Notes: generated by a model from the sequence alone, not told the origin. Positions 1 to 5,054 are shown, numbered from the stretch's first letter. The stretch: DNA of 7,078 nucleotides from a bacterium (GCA_029946075.1 JAQSDT010000115.1:1-7078), one strand, 5' to 3'. Program-made: numbers and translations.

Positions 1-1
1 G

Positions 2-256
2 TTCCATGTCGAACTCGTTGCGAAAGACATGGCCGTTGAAGTCTTCCTGCTCGGTCACAACGACAAGCCGGTCGACCCCAAGGGGTTCAAGGGCATCGCC
101 ATTTTCAATCTCGGTGGAAAGGCCGAACGCATCACGCTCGCGCCTAAAGAGGGCAATTTGAGCGGCACCGCGGCCACCGCCCTTCCCGCCGACCCCAAGG
201 GGGCTGTTCAGCTCACCGCGCCTGACGGCCAGACCACGACGGCGAAATTTGATTAG
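2..256 (+). CDS. C-terminal part of a small, probably exported protein of unknown function (5' end outside window)
   Basis: The reading frame is open from base 2 to a TAG stop at 254-256, giving 84 visible residues. The first internal ATG (29) has no convincing Shine-Dalgarno sequence and the open frame continues upstream of it, so I treat this as a fragment of a longer protein. The visible part is rich in short beta-type segments (FHVELVAK, VEVFLLGH, GIAIFNLGG, AVQLTAPDG) with Gly/Pro/Asp turns, no cysteines and no membrane segment. It looks like a compact beta-sandwich domain of a periplasmic protein. I do not recognise the family with certainty; short secreted proteins of this flavour occur beside heavy-metal efflux genes in related bacteria, but that is recollection, not something seen here. 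It ends just before a palindromic repeat that separates it from a convergent gene. Confidence 0.7.
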   Translation, partial: FHVELVAKDMAVEVFLLGHNDKPVDPKGFKGIAIFNLGGKAERITLAPKEGNLSGTAATALPADPKGAVQLTAPDGQTTTAKFD

Positions 257-281
257 AGGCAACCAATACGCAGCTACTCCC

Positions 282-365
282 CGTCATTGCGAGCGCAGCG
301 AAGCAATCCATTCTTCGCCAAGAGCCAAGATGGATTGCTTCGTCGCTTCGCTTCTCGCAATGACG
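282..365. repeat. Palindromic intergenic repeat, CGTCATTGCGAG type
   Basis: The left arm (282-310) begins CGTCATTGCGAGCGCAGCG. The right arm (331-365) is its reverse complement apart from six extra bases and a few changes in the middle; both outer ends (CGTCATTGCGAG / CTCGCAATGACG) and both inner ends (GAAGCAATCCA / TGGATTGCTTC) match. A 20-base spacer separates the arms, so the transcript can form a long hairpin on either strand. Elements with these arms are, from general knowledge, dispersed in many copies in Bradyrhizobium genomes. It lies between the stop codons of two convergent genes, where it could serve as a bidirectional transcript end; it has no U-tract of the classical intrinsic-terminator kind. 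Confidence 0.85.
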
Positions 366-396
366 TCAATGGGTTTGCACGAGTAGCAATCCGCTC

Positions 397-831
397 TCAC
401 GCCAGATGCTTCTCCCGCGATCCGATCTGCGCGCGGATCTTGCTCGAGATCGGGACCGGGCGATGCGTCGTCTGGTTGGTGTTGACCCAGACGATCTCGC
501 CGGTCACGAGCGCGTCGGCGCCGCCCTTCAGGTAGATCGCCAGTTCGAACACGAGGCTTGAATTGCCGATCCGCGCCACGCGGGCGCCAACATCCAGCTC
601 CTGGTCGAACCGGACCGGCGCCTTGTATTCGATCAGCGATTTGATGACGTGAAAGTCCTCGCCGGTCTGTTTGGCGTCGGCGTACTGGTCATATCCCAGC
701 GCACGGAAATATTCGGTGATGGTGGTGTCGAAGTAGGTCAGATAGTGCGCGTTGAAGACGACGCCCTGGCCGTCGATCTCGGAATATCGCACCCGGAACG
801 GGTGAAAGAACCAGAATTGCTCGCGTGACAT
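397..831 (-). CDS. Acyl-CoA thioesterase, 4-hydroxybenzoyl-CoA thioesterase / YbgC-like hotdog family
   Basis: The 144-residue product has the usual length of single-domain hotdog-fold thioesterases, which hydrolyse acyl-CoA thioesters in the cytoplasm. The N-terminal motif RYSEIDGQGVVFNAHYL (residues 15-31) matches the 4HBT active-site loop and opening helix. Asp20 falls at the catalytic aspartate position of the Pseudomonas 4-hydroxybenzoyl-CoA thioesterase. The central part (about 60-115) alternates beta strands typical of the fold (YKAPVRFDQELDVGARV, SSLVFELAIYL, VTGEIVWV). The start is supported by AGGAG (837-841) five bases upstream of the ATG. The gene stands alone: the downstream neighbour is convergent and the upstream one divergent, so the substrate cannot be read from context. 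The family and fold are confident; the substrate is unknown. Confidence 0.9.
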   Translation of the reverse strand: MSREQFWFFHPFRVRYSEIDGQGVVFNAHYLTYFDTTITEYFRALGYDQYADAKQTGEDFHVIKSLIEYKAPVRFDQELDVGARVARIGNSSLVFELAIYLKGGADALVTGEIVWVNTNQTTHRPVPISSKIRAQIGSREKHLA

Positions 832-1150
832 TATATCTCCTGCAGCGGCGTTTGTTTTTGTAGCCCGGATGCAGCGTAGCGCAATCCGGGGCCGCGAGTG
901 AATGGGGTCGGATCGCCCCGGGTTGCGCGGAGCCTGTCATCGGGCGCGCATTCGCGCGACCCGGTGGCTTCGCCCGGGCTACGGCATCTCGATGTCCGAA
1001 GCTGCGGCGAACGGTCCGTGGATTTCTTCTTGGGTTCGCTGCAGCGGCCTGTATGCTCCGGCCTGTCGGTAAAGATCAGCGGAGCTTTCGGCGATCCGGA
1101 AGCGCAAACGCGGCACCGTCCAACCAATCGATATGATCAGGGAGGAAGTG
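832..1150. other. Divergent intergenic region with one repeat
   Basis: This 319-base gap lies between the divergent thioesterase and Bug receptor genes and must hold both promoters. It contains the thioesterase Shine-Dalgarno sequence (837-841), a palindromic repeat (860-982), and the Bug-gene Shine-Dalgarno GGAGG (1141-1145). I could not pick a convincing -35/-10 pair in 983-1140. No reading frame here looks like a gene; the long plus-strand frame crossing it is an out-of-frame shadow of the Bug gene. Confidence 0.6.
860..982. repeat. Palindromic intergenic repeat, GTAGCCCGG type
   Basis: The outer ends are perfect 9-base inverted repeats, GTAGCCCGG (860-868) and CCGGGCTAC (974-982). Nested inside is a second inverted pair, GCAATCCGGGGC (881-892) and GCCCCGGGTTGC (915-926), with one mismatch. 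The 926-974 interval is G/C-rich and looks diverged from a more symmetrical parent (TCATCGGGCGCG, TTCGCGCGACCCGG). This architecture is a familiar non-coding dispersed repeat in Bradyrhizobium and relatives (from memory). It sits upstream of both divergent genes and may have been inserted between their promoters. Confidence 0.8.
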
Positions 1151-2143
1151 ATGCCTACATCCGTCAACCGCCGCACTGTGTTGAGCCTGCTCGGCGGATC
1201 GGTCGCCGCGCCGTTCGTCGCAACGCCTGCCGCTCGCGCGCAGGAAGCCTGGCCGACGCGGCAGGTGCGCTATGTCAACGGCTTTCCGGCCGGCGGCGCC
1301 ACCGATCTGCTTTCGCGCGTCCTGTGCCAGAAGATGAGCGACCTGTCGGGCCAGTCGTTCGTGGTCGAGAACCGGAGCGGTGCAGGCGGCGTACTCGGGG
1401 CGGATTCGGTAGCGAAATCCCCGCCGGACGGATACACGATCGGACTCGGCGGTATCGCCAGCAACGTGCTGGCGATCGGAAGCTACGCCAAGCTTCCCTA
1501 CGATCCGGTTCGCGATTTCACCTTCATCTCCGGCATGTGGCAGTTGCCGAATATCCTCGTCGGCAAGAAGGAGTTGTTCTCTTCGGATCTGAAGGAATTG
1601 TTCGCCGCCTTCAAGAAGGAGCCGCGAAAATACACCTACGCCTCGGCCGGATTCGGCACGACCTTGCATCTGTCCGGCGAGATGATGAACAGCATGGCGG
1701 GCGTCGAGGTCGTCCATATCCCGTACAAGGGCGCGGGTCCGGCGTTGAACGATCTGCTCGGCGGCAACGTCGACATGCTGTTCGACAATCTGCCGGGTTC
1801 ACTGCCCAGCGTGCGCGCGGGCCTCGTCAGGCCGATCGCCGTTACGTCCAGAACACGCATCCCAGAATTGCCTGACGTGCCGACCATGGCCGAAGTGCTG
1901 CCCGGATATGCGATGACCTCCTGGACCGCCATGATAGGGCCGGCGAACATGAAGCCCGATCTGGTGGCGCAAGTGAATGCACTGACGGCCAGGGCCCTCG
2001 CCGATCCGGCCGTGAAAAAGCGTTACGGCGACCTCGGCGCGTCGACCTGGGCGACATCGCCGGCCGAAATCCTGGCCTTCCGCGACAGCGAGCAGGCGCG
2101 CCTGCTGCCGGTGATGAAGGTGGCGGGGATCAAGCCGGAGTAG
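1151..2143 (+). CDS. Tripartite tricarboxylate transporter substrate-binding protein (Bug/TctC family), Tat-type signal
   Basis: This is a 330-residue periplasmic solute receptor of the Bug family, which bind small carboxylates or related compounds and may hand them to a TctA/TctB membrane pair. The start at 1151 is chosen because GGAGG (1141-1145) lies five bases upstream; an ATG at 1133 has no such site. The N-terminus has a twin-arginine-like segment NRRTVLSLLGG (6-16), a hydrophobic stretch, and an A-R-A cleavage site near residue 30. Family landmarks follow: YVNGFPAGGATDLLSR (41-56, with the ligand-contacting Asp52 position), VVENRSGAGG and the KSPPDGYT segment. Further on come the YKGAGPALNDLLGGNVD helix-strand unit, and LPDVPTMAE toward the C-terminal part. 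No TctA or TctB gene is in the window, so it is an orphan receptor, as is common for this family. The ligand cannot be predicted. Confidence 0.93.
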   Translation: MPTSVNRRTVLSLLGGSVAAPFVATPAARAQEAWPTRQVRYVNGFPAGGATDLLSRVLCQKMSDLSGQSFVVENRSGAGGVLGADSVAKSPPDGYTIGLGGIASNVLAIGSYAKLPYDPVRDFTFISGMWQLPNILVGKKELFSSDLKELFAAFKKEPRKYTYASAGFGTTLHLSGEMMNSMAGVEVVHIPYKGAGPALNDLLGGNVDMLFDNLPGSLPSVRAGLVRPIAVTSRTRIPELPDVPTMAEVLPGYAMTSWTAMIGPANMKPDLVAQVNALTARALADPAVKKRYGDLGASTWATSPAEILAFRDSEQARLLPVMKVAGIKPE

Positions 2144-2150
2144 GTTTCAG

Positions 2151-2172
2151 TCGCCCGATGCGGCGATTCGCC
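2151..2172. terminator. Possible weak bidirectional hairpin between convergent genes
   Basis: TCGCC (2151-2155) pairs with GGCGA (2162-2166) across a six-base loop. GGCGA (2162-2166) can alternatively pair with TCGCC (2168-2172), so two mutually exclusive 5-bp hairpins share an arm. They occupy the 29-base gap between the stop of the Bug gene and the stop of the last minus-strand peptide gene. There is no T-run on either strand, so intrinsic termination is only a guess. Confidence 0.25.
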
Positions 2173-2370
2173 TTACGGCGTGCAGTGCCCGGGCGTGCCG
2201 GTGGGGTTTTTCGGCGTGATCGTGGAGCCGCAAATCGATCCGCCGGTGGCCCATACGGCAAAGCCGTAGCCGAAGACGCTGACTTCGATGCCGAGATAAC
2301 CCTTGTCGGTGACGACGCTGACTTTCCCGCCGTTGACGGTTTCGAGTTCGTCCATCTTCAGTTCGCTCAT
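2173..2370 (-). CDS. Double-glycine-leader small peptide, Gly-rich with two Cys (4th of cluster)
   Basis: This 65-residue protein starts MSELKMDELETVNGG, a short leader ending in Gly14-Gly15 with the pattern L-x-x-D-E-L-E-x-V-N-G-G. The same pattern, with small changes, is found in three genes upstream. Removal of the leader would leave a 50-residue peptide. Its first half alternates hydrophobic and Gly residues (YLGIEVSVFGYGFAVW, about 25-40); its tail is Thr/Pro/Gly-rich with Cys47 and Cys63, which could form a disulphide or be modified. The ATG at 2370 is preferred because GGAGA (2376-2380) lies five bases upstream; an ATG at 2382 has no good site. Family knowledge: such leaders direct small peptides to C39-peptidase ABC exporters or modification enzymes. 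Neither is in the window, so the function as bacteriocin, signal or RiPP precursor is inference. Confidence 0.8.
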   Translation of the reverse strand: MSELKMDELETVNGGKVSVVTDKGYLGIEVSVFGYGFAVWATGGSICGSTITPKNPTGTPGHCTP

Positions 2371-2408
2371 GATGTTCTCCATGGGTTGAATCGATAGGCG
2401 AGCTTCGA

Positions 2409-2582
2409 CTAGTACGAGCGACGTCCGGTCGCGAGCCCGGAAGCAGCGTCGCGCGGCGACTTGATTGCGTGATGCAACAGCTCCAGGCCGAGGAAGCCTC
2501 CGGAGATCCGTTCCAGCTGGTCTTCGGTCAGTTCGCCGGTCGAGGCGGCATGACGCCGGCCAGACCCACATTCATTCGACAT
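2409..2582 (-). CDS. Double-glycine-leader small peptide (3rd of cluster)
   Basis: This is a 57-residue protein encoded from ATG at 2582 to TAG at 2409-2411. AAGGAG (2591-2596) stands eight bases upstream of the start, one of the strongest ribosome sites in the window. Residues 18-29 read LTEDQLERISGG, the leader pattern shared with the neighbours, ending at Gly28-Gly29. The predicted mature part is 28 residues, beginning FLGLELLHHAIKS, a short amphipathic-looking helix, and ending in a basic GLATGRRSY tail. There is one Cys (Cys5), in the leader, and none in the mature part. The start of the next gene lies 38 bases beyond its stop. Longer overlapping frames on this strand (one starting at 2743) lack a sensible ribosome site and family features. 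Function is unknown; precursor peptide is an inference from the leader and the clustering. Confidence 0.72.
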   Translation of the reverse strand: MSNECGSGRRHAASTGELTEDQLERISGGFLGLELLHHAIKSPRDAASGLATGRRSY

Positions 2583-2639
2583 GACAGTCTCTCCTTGATG
2601 ATGGGGTTGTAAAAAAAACGCGCGACCGTGATCGCAACT

Positions 2640-2801
2640 TCAACCCAAGGCACGATCTCTCGATATGACAATCGGATTGACACCGCCGGAATTGAGTTGA
2701 GCTTCCATCTTCCTGCCGCCGCTTGCCAAATCGAGTTCCGCAATGGTCAGTTCGGTCGTTTCGTGGTCCGGCTTCGAATTTCCGCTTGCTGCCCTCGGCA
2801 T
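2640..2801 (-). CDS. Double-glycine-leader small peptide (2nd of cluster)
   Basis: This 53-residue protein is encoded from ATG at 2801 to TGA at 2640-2642. GGGAG (2808-2812) is six bases upstream of the start. After a polar N-terminus, residues 18-29 read LTIAELDLASGG, aligning without gaps to the leaders of the three neighbouring small genes and ending in Gly28-Gly29. The predicted mature part is only 24 residues (RKMEAQLNSGG, then VNPIVISRDRALG). It has no Cys and contains a second Ser-Gly-Gly at 38-40. It starts 16 bases after the previous peptide gene stops, and 57 bases separate it from the next, which is operon-like spacing. On its own it would be weak; the shared leader, ribosome site and position support it. 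Function is unknown. Confidence 0.65.
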   Translation of the reverse strand: MPRAASGNSKPDHETTELTIAELDLASGGRKMEAQLNSGGVNPIVISRDRALG

Positions 2802-2817
2802 CGAGTTCTCCCTGCGC

Positions 2818-2994
2818 CTATTTGTGGGCGAACGACAATATGCGCGGCGGCAGCGGCTGGGGGTTGAGCGCGACCCGCTCCAGCGCAGACGTAAACCTGT
2901 GCTGCAATCCGCTCACGATGATGATGCCGCCGGAAACGCGATCGAGCTCATCGGTGGTCAGCATATGGCTCCTGGCAGTGTTTGAATCGGTCAT
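2818..2994 (-). CDS. Double-glycine-leader small peptide with LNPQPLPP motif (1st of cluster)
   Basis: This 58-residue protein starts at ATG 2994, with GGAGG (3003-3007) eight bases upstream. The leader residues 12-23 read LTTDELDRVSGG, the clearest double-glycine leader of the four. A second possible start, Met11 at 2964, also has AGGAG (2969-2973) four bases upstream and would give a 13-residue leader. After Gly23 come a hydrophobic IIIVSGL, a helix-like stretch QHRFTSALERV, and the proline motif ALNPQPLPPR (42-51), before the C-terminus ILSFAHK. From memory, LNPQPLPP recurs at the ends of many short hypothetical proteins in actinobacteria and rhizobia, so it may be a recognised functional tag; I cannot verify this here. 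A longer frame from 3081 lacks a ribosome site. It is first in a four-gene row; exporter and modifying enzymes are not in the window. Confidence 0.8.
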   Translation of the reverse strand: MTDSNTARSHMLTTDELDRVSGGIIIVSGLQHRFTSALERVALNPQPLPPRILSFAHK

Positions 2995-3066
2995 GTCGGT
3001 GTCCTCCGGTGATGGCGGCACGTTGCCTGCGCTGACTGGACACTGCCTGCTTTTTACAGGCTTGTT

Positions 3067-3082
3067 AGTGATCTCGGTCACT
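3067..3082. promoter_or_regulatory. CRP/FNR-type palindrome upstream of peptide cluster
   Basis: AGTGATCTCGGTCACT is a 5-6-5 inverted repeat matching GTGA-N6-TCAC, close to the CRP consensus TGTGA-N6-TCACA. It is centred about 80 bases upstream of the first peptide start codon, a plausible position for an operator of the four-gene row. Which regulator binds is unknown; rhizobia have many Crp/Fnr-family members. Confidence 0.4.
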
Positions 3083-3274
3083 CACGTCAGGGGTTCCAGG
3101 GGCGAGGCGACGGAATACGTTTCGCTAATCCGTCAACGCACGGAGACAGGAACCGGACCTGCTGGACGAGGCGCGCGGCAAGGGCATCAGCAGGCCCGTT
3201 TTCCAGAATGCGCGCATCACGGCCCTCGTTGCTTCAGCGAGAAGTATTGGAGAACGCTGGATTCTCAAGGGGCG

Positions 3275-3298
3275 GCTTCGTGACAGGGATCACAAAGC
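3275..3298. promoter_or_regulatory. Inverted repeat with CRP-like core, just past NicO stop (operator or terminator)
   Basis: GCTTCGTGA (3275-3283) and TCACAAAGC (3290-3298) are inverted repeats with one mismatch around the six-base centre CAGGGA. The core CGTGACAGGGATCACA matches TGTGA-N6-TCACA at nine of ten defined bases. It begins 18 bases beyond the NicO stop codon, so the same sequence could be a 9-bp transcript hairpin (one G-U pair) ending the NicO message. A flanking GGCGG (3271-3275) and CCGCC (3308-3312) could extend the structure. No T-run follows, so an operator role is equally likely. Confidence 0.4.
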
Positions 3299-3316
3299 TT
3301 CCGCAGTCCGCCGATG

Positions 3317-4420
3317 TTACAGGCAGGTCACCCGCTCGGCGGCGAGATAGCCGAACAGCAGGCCGAGGCCGAACAGCAGCACCAGACCAGCGGCGCCGAA
3401 TTCGATGCCGCGCATGATCAGCGCACCGCCGCCCTCGCGGCCGGCGCTGAGCCGCTGCGCCAGCCCCTTGGCGGACACCGCAATGACCGCGATGGTTGCG
3501 ACCGTGATCGCGGTGCCGAGACCCATGACAAACGTCGCGGCGATGCCGGCCCAGAACAGGCCCTGCGCCAGCGCGAATACCAGCACCAGAATCGCCCCCG
3601 AACAGGGACGCAGGCCCACGGCGAAGATCGCGCCGAGACCGCGCCGCCAGCCGCCGGGACCGGCGAGCTGATCCGGGGTCGGGCCGTGCGAATGGCCGCA
3701 ATGCTCGTCATGCACGTGGCCATCGCCGTGATCATGATGGGCGTGATCATGATGACCGTGGTCATGGTGATGACCGGGGTCATGGTGATGACCGGGGTCA
3801 TGGTGGTGGTGGGAATGACCATGGTCATGCCCATGCGCCGCCGCCAGCTGTGGCTTCGCCTGCAGCGCGCGCACAAAACCGCCGCCCTTGGTCCAGACCA
3901 GCCGGGCGCCGAAGGCTGCAATCAGCGCGTAGCTGACGATCTCGATCACCTTCTCGGCGCCGCACATGCCCTTGGCCGTGGCATTGAGCAGCCAGGCACC
4001 GACGCCGACGATGACGACCGCCACCAGCGCCTGCAGCAGCGCCGAGGCGAACGACAGCACGATGCCGCGCCGCGCGGTTTCTCCGCTCGCGACGAGATAG
4101 GACGAGATCACCGCCTTGCCGTGGCCGGGGCCGGCGGCATGGAAGATGCCGTACGCAAAGGAAATCCCGAGCAGCGTCCACACCGCGCTGCCGTCGGATT
4201 TCGCGGCGCGGATCGTTGCCGACATTTCTCGGTAGAATTCCGATTGCTTCGCGAGCAGCCATCCGAACAGGCCGCCCGCCTGCGGCTGGGCAGCCTTCGG
4301 CGCCCCAAACGGATTTTGCGCCAGCAGGGCATGGACGGCGCCGTCGAACGCCACGACGGCGGCGAGCGCCAGCACGAGGAATGCCGTGCCTCGCGCCAGG
4401 CGTGCGGGCACAGGCGTCAC
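3317..4420 (-). CDS. NicO/RcnA-family nickel/cobalt transporter with His-rich cytoplasmic-type loop
   Basis: This is a 367-residue polytopic inner-membrane protein of the NicO (RcnA-like) family, which move Ni2+ or Co2+ across the membrane. The order is: a hydrophobic N-terminal segment (about 11-27), a linker, then a membrane segment ending in the signature HAAGPGHGKAVISSYLVAS (94-112). Further membrane segments lie near 118-145 and 157-175. A His/Asp/Gly loop (196-245) contains 26 histidines in 50 residues, followed by GLRPCSGAILVLVFALAQG (269-287) and two or more C-terminal helices. The GTG at 4420 is preferred: it overlaps the upstream DUF1007 stop as GTGA, with GGAG (4426-4429) five bases before it. 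A GTG at 4426 would lie on top of that site. The coupling with DUF1007 supports a metal-transport unit. Import versus efflux, and Ni versus Co, cannot be decided. Confidence 0.92.
   Translation of the reverse strand: MTPVPARLARGTAFLVLALAAVVAFDGAVHALLAQNPFGAPKAAQPQAGGLFGWLLAKQSEFYREMSATIRAAKSDGSAVWTLLGISFAYGIFHAAGPGHGKAVISSYLVASGETARRGIVLSFASALLQALVAVVIVGVGAWLLNATAKGMCGAEKVIEIVSYALIAAFGARLVWTKGGGFVRALQAKPQLAAAHGHDHGHSHHHHDPGHHHDPGHHHDHGHHDHAHHDHGDGHVHDEHCGHSHGPTPDQLAGPGGWRRGLGAIFAVGLRPCSGAILVLVFALAQGLFWAGIAATFVMGLGTAITVATIAVIAVSAKGLAQRLSAGREGGGALIMRGIEFGAAGLVLLFGLGLLFGYLAAERVTCL
3761..3805 (-). repeat. 18-base tandem repeat inside the His-rich loop
   Basis: An 18-base unit (GTCATGGTGATGACCGGG on the plus strand) occurs twice in perfect tandem (3761-3778, 3779-3796), followed by a half copy (3797-3805). 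On the coding strand it gives repeats of the type HHHDPG. Being in frame (six codons), it is a likely site of slippage that would change the number of metal-binding histidines without breaking the gene. Confidence 0.85.
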
Positions 4421-5046
4421 GGACACTCCACCATGATCTTGTTGGCGAACATCGCGCCGTAGTTCGAATTGTCGCCGTTCATGAAATTGTTCTCGCTCAG
4501 CCGCTGGGCGTTGGCGGTGCCGTCGTTCGGCCGCTGGAATTGCACCTTGCAGGACGCGGGCGCGCCGACCAGCTTGATCGGATCGCCGTCCTCGAACTTG
4601 AAGTCGATGAAGTAGGCGGGATCGAACACTTCGAGCGCGGTCTGTTTGGCCTTGAACGGCGTCTTGGCCGGCAGCATGAAGTGCAGCGTCAGCGCGCTGT
4701 CTTTGTATTCGAGGAAGTAGTCGACGGGATCGACGAACTTCTCCTTCTTGCCGTCGGCCTTGGCGAAGGTGAAGAAGCCGAATTCCTTCAGCGACTCGAC
4801 ATTGGTCTGCGCCAGCGGCGCCAGATCCTCGCGGGTGTAGACGCCCTTGGTCTTGGTGTTCAGCCCCTGCAGCGCATAGGTCGAGAACATGTCATCGAAG
4901 GTCCATGCATGGCGTACGCCGGTGATGGTCCCGTCGGGCGCGTAGACCACCTCGCTTTTCGCGGTGATCCAGACATGCGGATGGGCTTGTGCGGATGATA
5001 CGCCTGCCGACAAAGCGAAGACGAAGGCCAGCAAACCCAACAACAT
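4417..5046 (-). CDS. DUF1007 family periplasmic protein, partner of the NicO transporter
   Basis: This 209-residue protein matches the DUF1007 family in length and landmarks. A signal peptide of about 21 residues (MLLGLLAFVFALSAGVSSAQA) ends in an A-Q-A cleavage site. The mature protein then begins HPHVWI, followed by the family's W-T-F-D-D-M-F-S segment. Cys166 and Cys208 could form a disulphide. DUF1007 genes typically sit next to NicO-type transporters, as here, where its TGA overlaps the NicO GTG by four bases; a periplasmic metal-binding or assisting role is inferred. ATG 5046 is chosen because it places the signal peptide directly at the N-terminus. GTG 5055, preceded by GGGGA, is a real alternative adding three residues. 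A start at 5196 would translate a palindromic repeat (residues like SSPRTRGP, RLRGDD) and is rejected. Confidence 0.9.
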   Translation of the reverse strand: MLLGLLAFVFALSAGVSSAQAHPHVWITAKSEVVYAPDGTITGVRHAWTFDDMFSTYALQGLNTKTKGVYTREDLAPLAQTNVESLKEFGFFTFAKADGKKEKFVDPVDYFLEYKDSALTLHFMLPAKTPFKAKQTALEVFDPAYFIDFKFEDGDPIKLVGAPASCKVQFQRPNDGTANAQRLSENNFMNGDNSNYGAMFANKIMVECP

Positions 5047-5054
5047 ACTCAGCA

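Larger units (their letters stand above)
2995..3316. other. Intergenic region upstream of the peptide cluster
   Basis: This 322-base gap lies between the end of the NicO gene and the first peptide gene, both on the minus strand. It holds the peptide-gene Shine-Dalgarno (3003-3007), a small inverted repeat GCCTG/CAGGC (3045-3049, 3057-3061), and two CRP/FNR-like palindromes (3067-3082, 3275-3298). The middle, 3100-3270, has partly open frames in several phases; a 30-codon minus-strand frame starting MRAFWKTGLL near 3220 has no supporting features. I recognise no gene there. The peptide-cluster promoter presumably lies in this gap, but no clear -35/-10 pair stood out. Confidence 0.55.

Noticed and set aside
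898..1875. Long (325-codon) plus-strand open frame overlapping the Bug gene
   Set aside because: Arg/Gly/Ala-rich out-of-frame translation, starts inside the repeat at 860-982, and overlaps a confidently identified gene in another phase.
2528..2743. Minus-strand frame of 71 codons spanning two of the small peptide genes
   Set aside because: No ribosome site and no leader or family features; the two short frames it overlaps have both.
3083..3316. Possible intrinsic terminator after the NicO gene
   Set aside because: The hairpin at 3275-3298 lacks a following T-run; kept only as an ambiguous operator/terminator.
3725..3850. Catg-rich tandem pattern considered as a CRISPR-like or regulatory repeat array
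   Set aside because: Units are short, in frame and encode the His-rich loop; there are no spacers of uniform length.
3314..4462. Long plus-strand open frame (382 codons) opposite the NicO gene
   Set aside because: It is the antisense of a recognised NicO protein; its Met/Val-rich stretch is the complement of the His codon loop.
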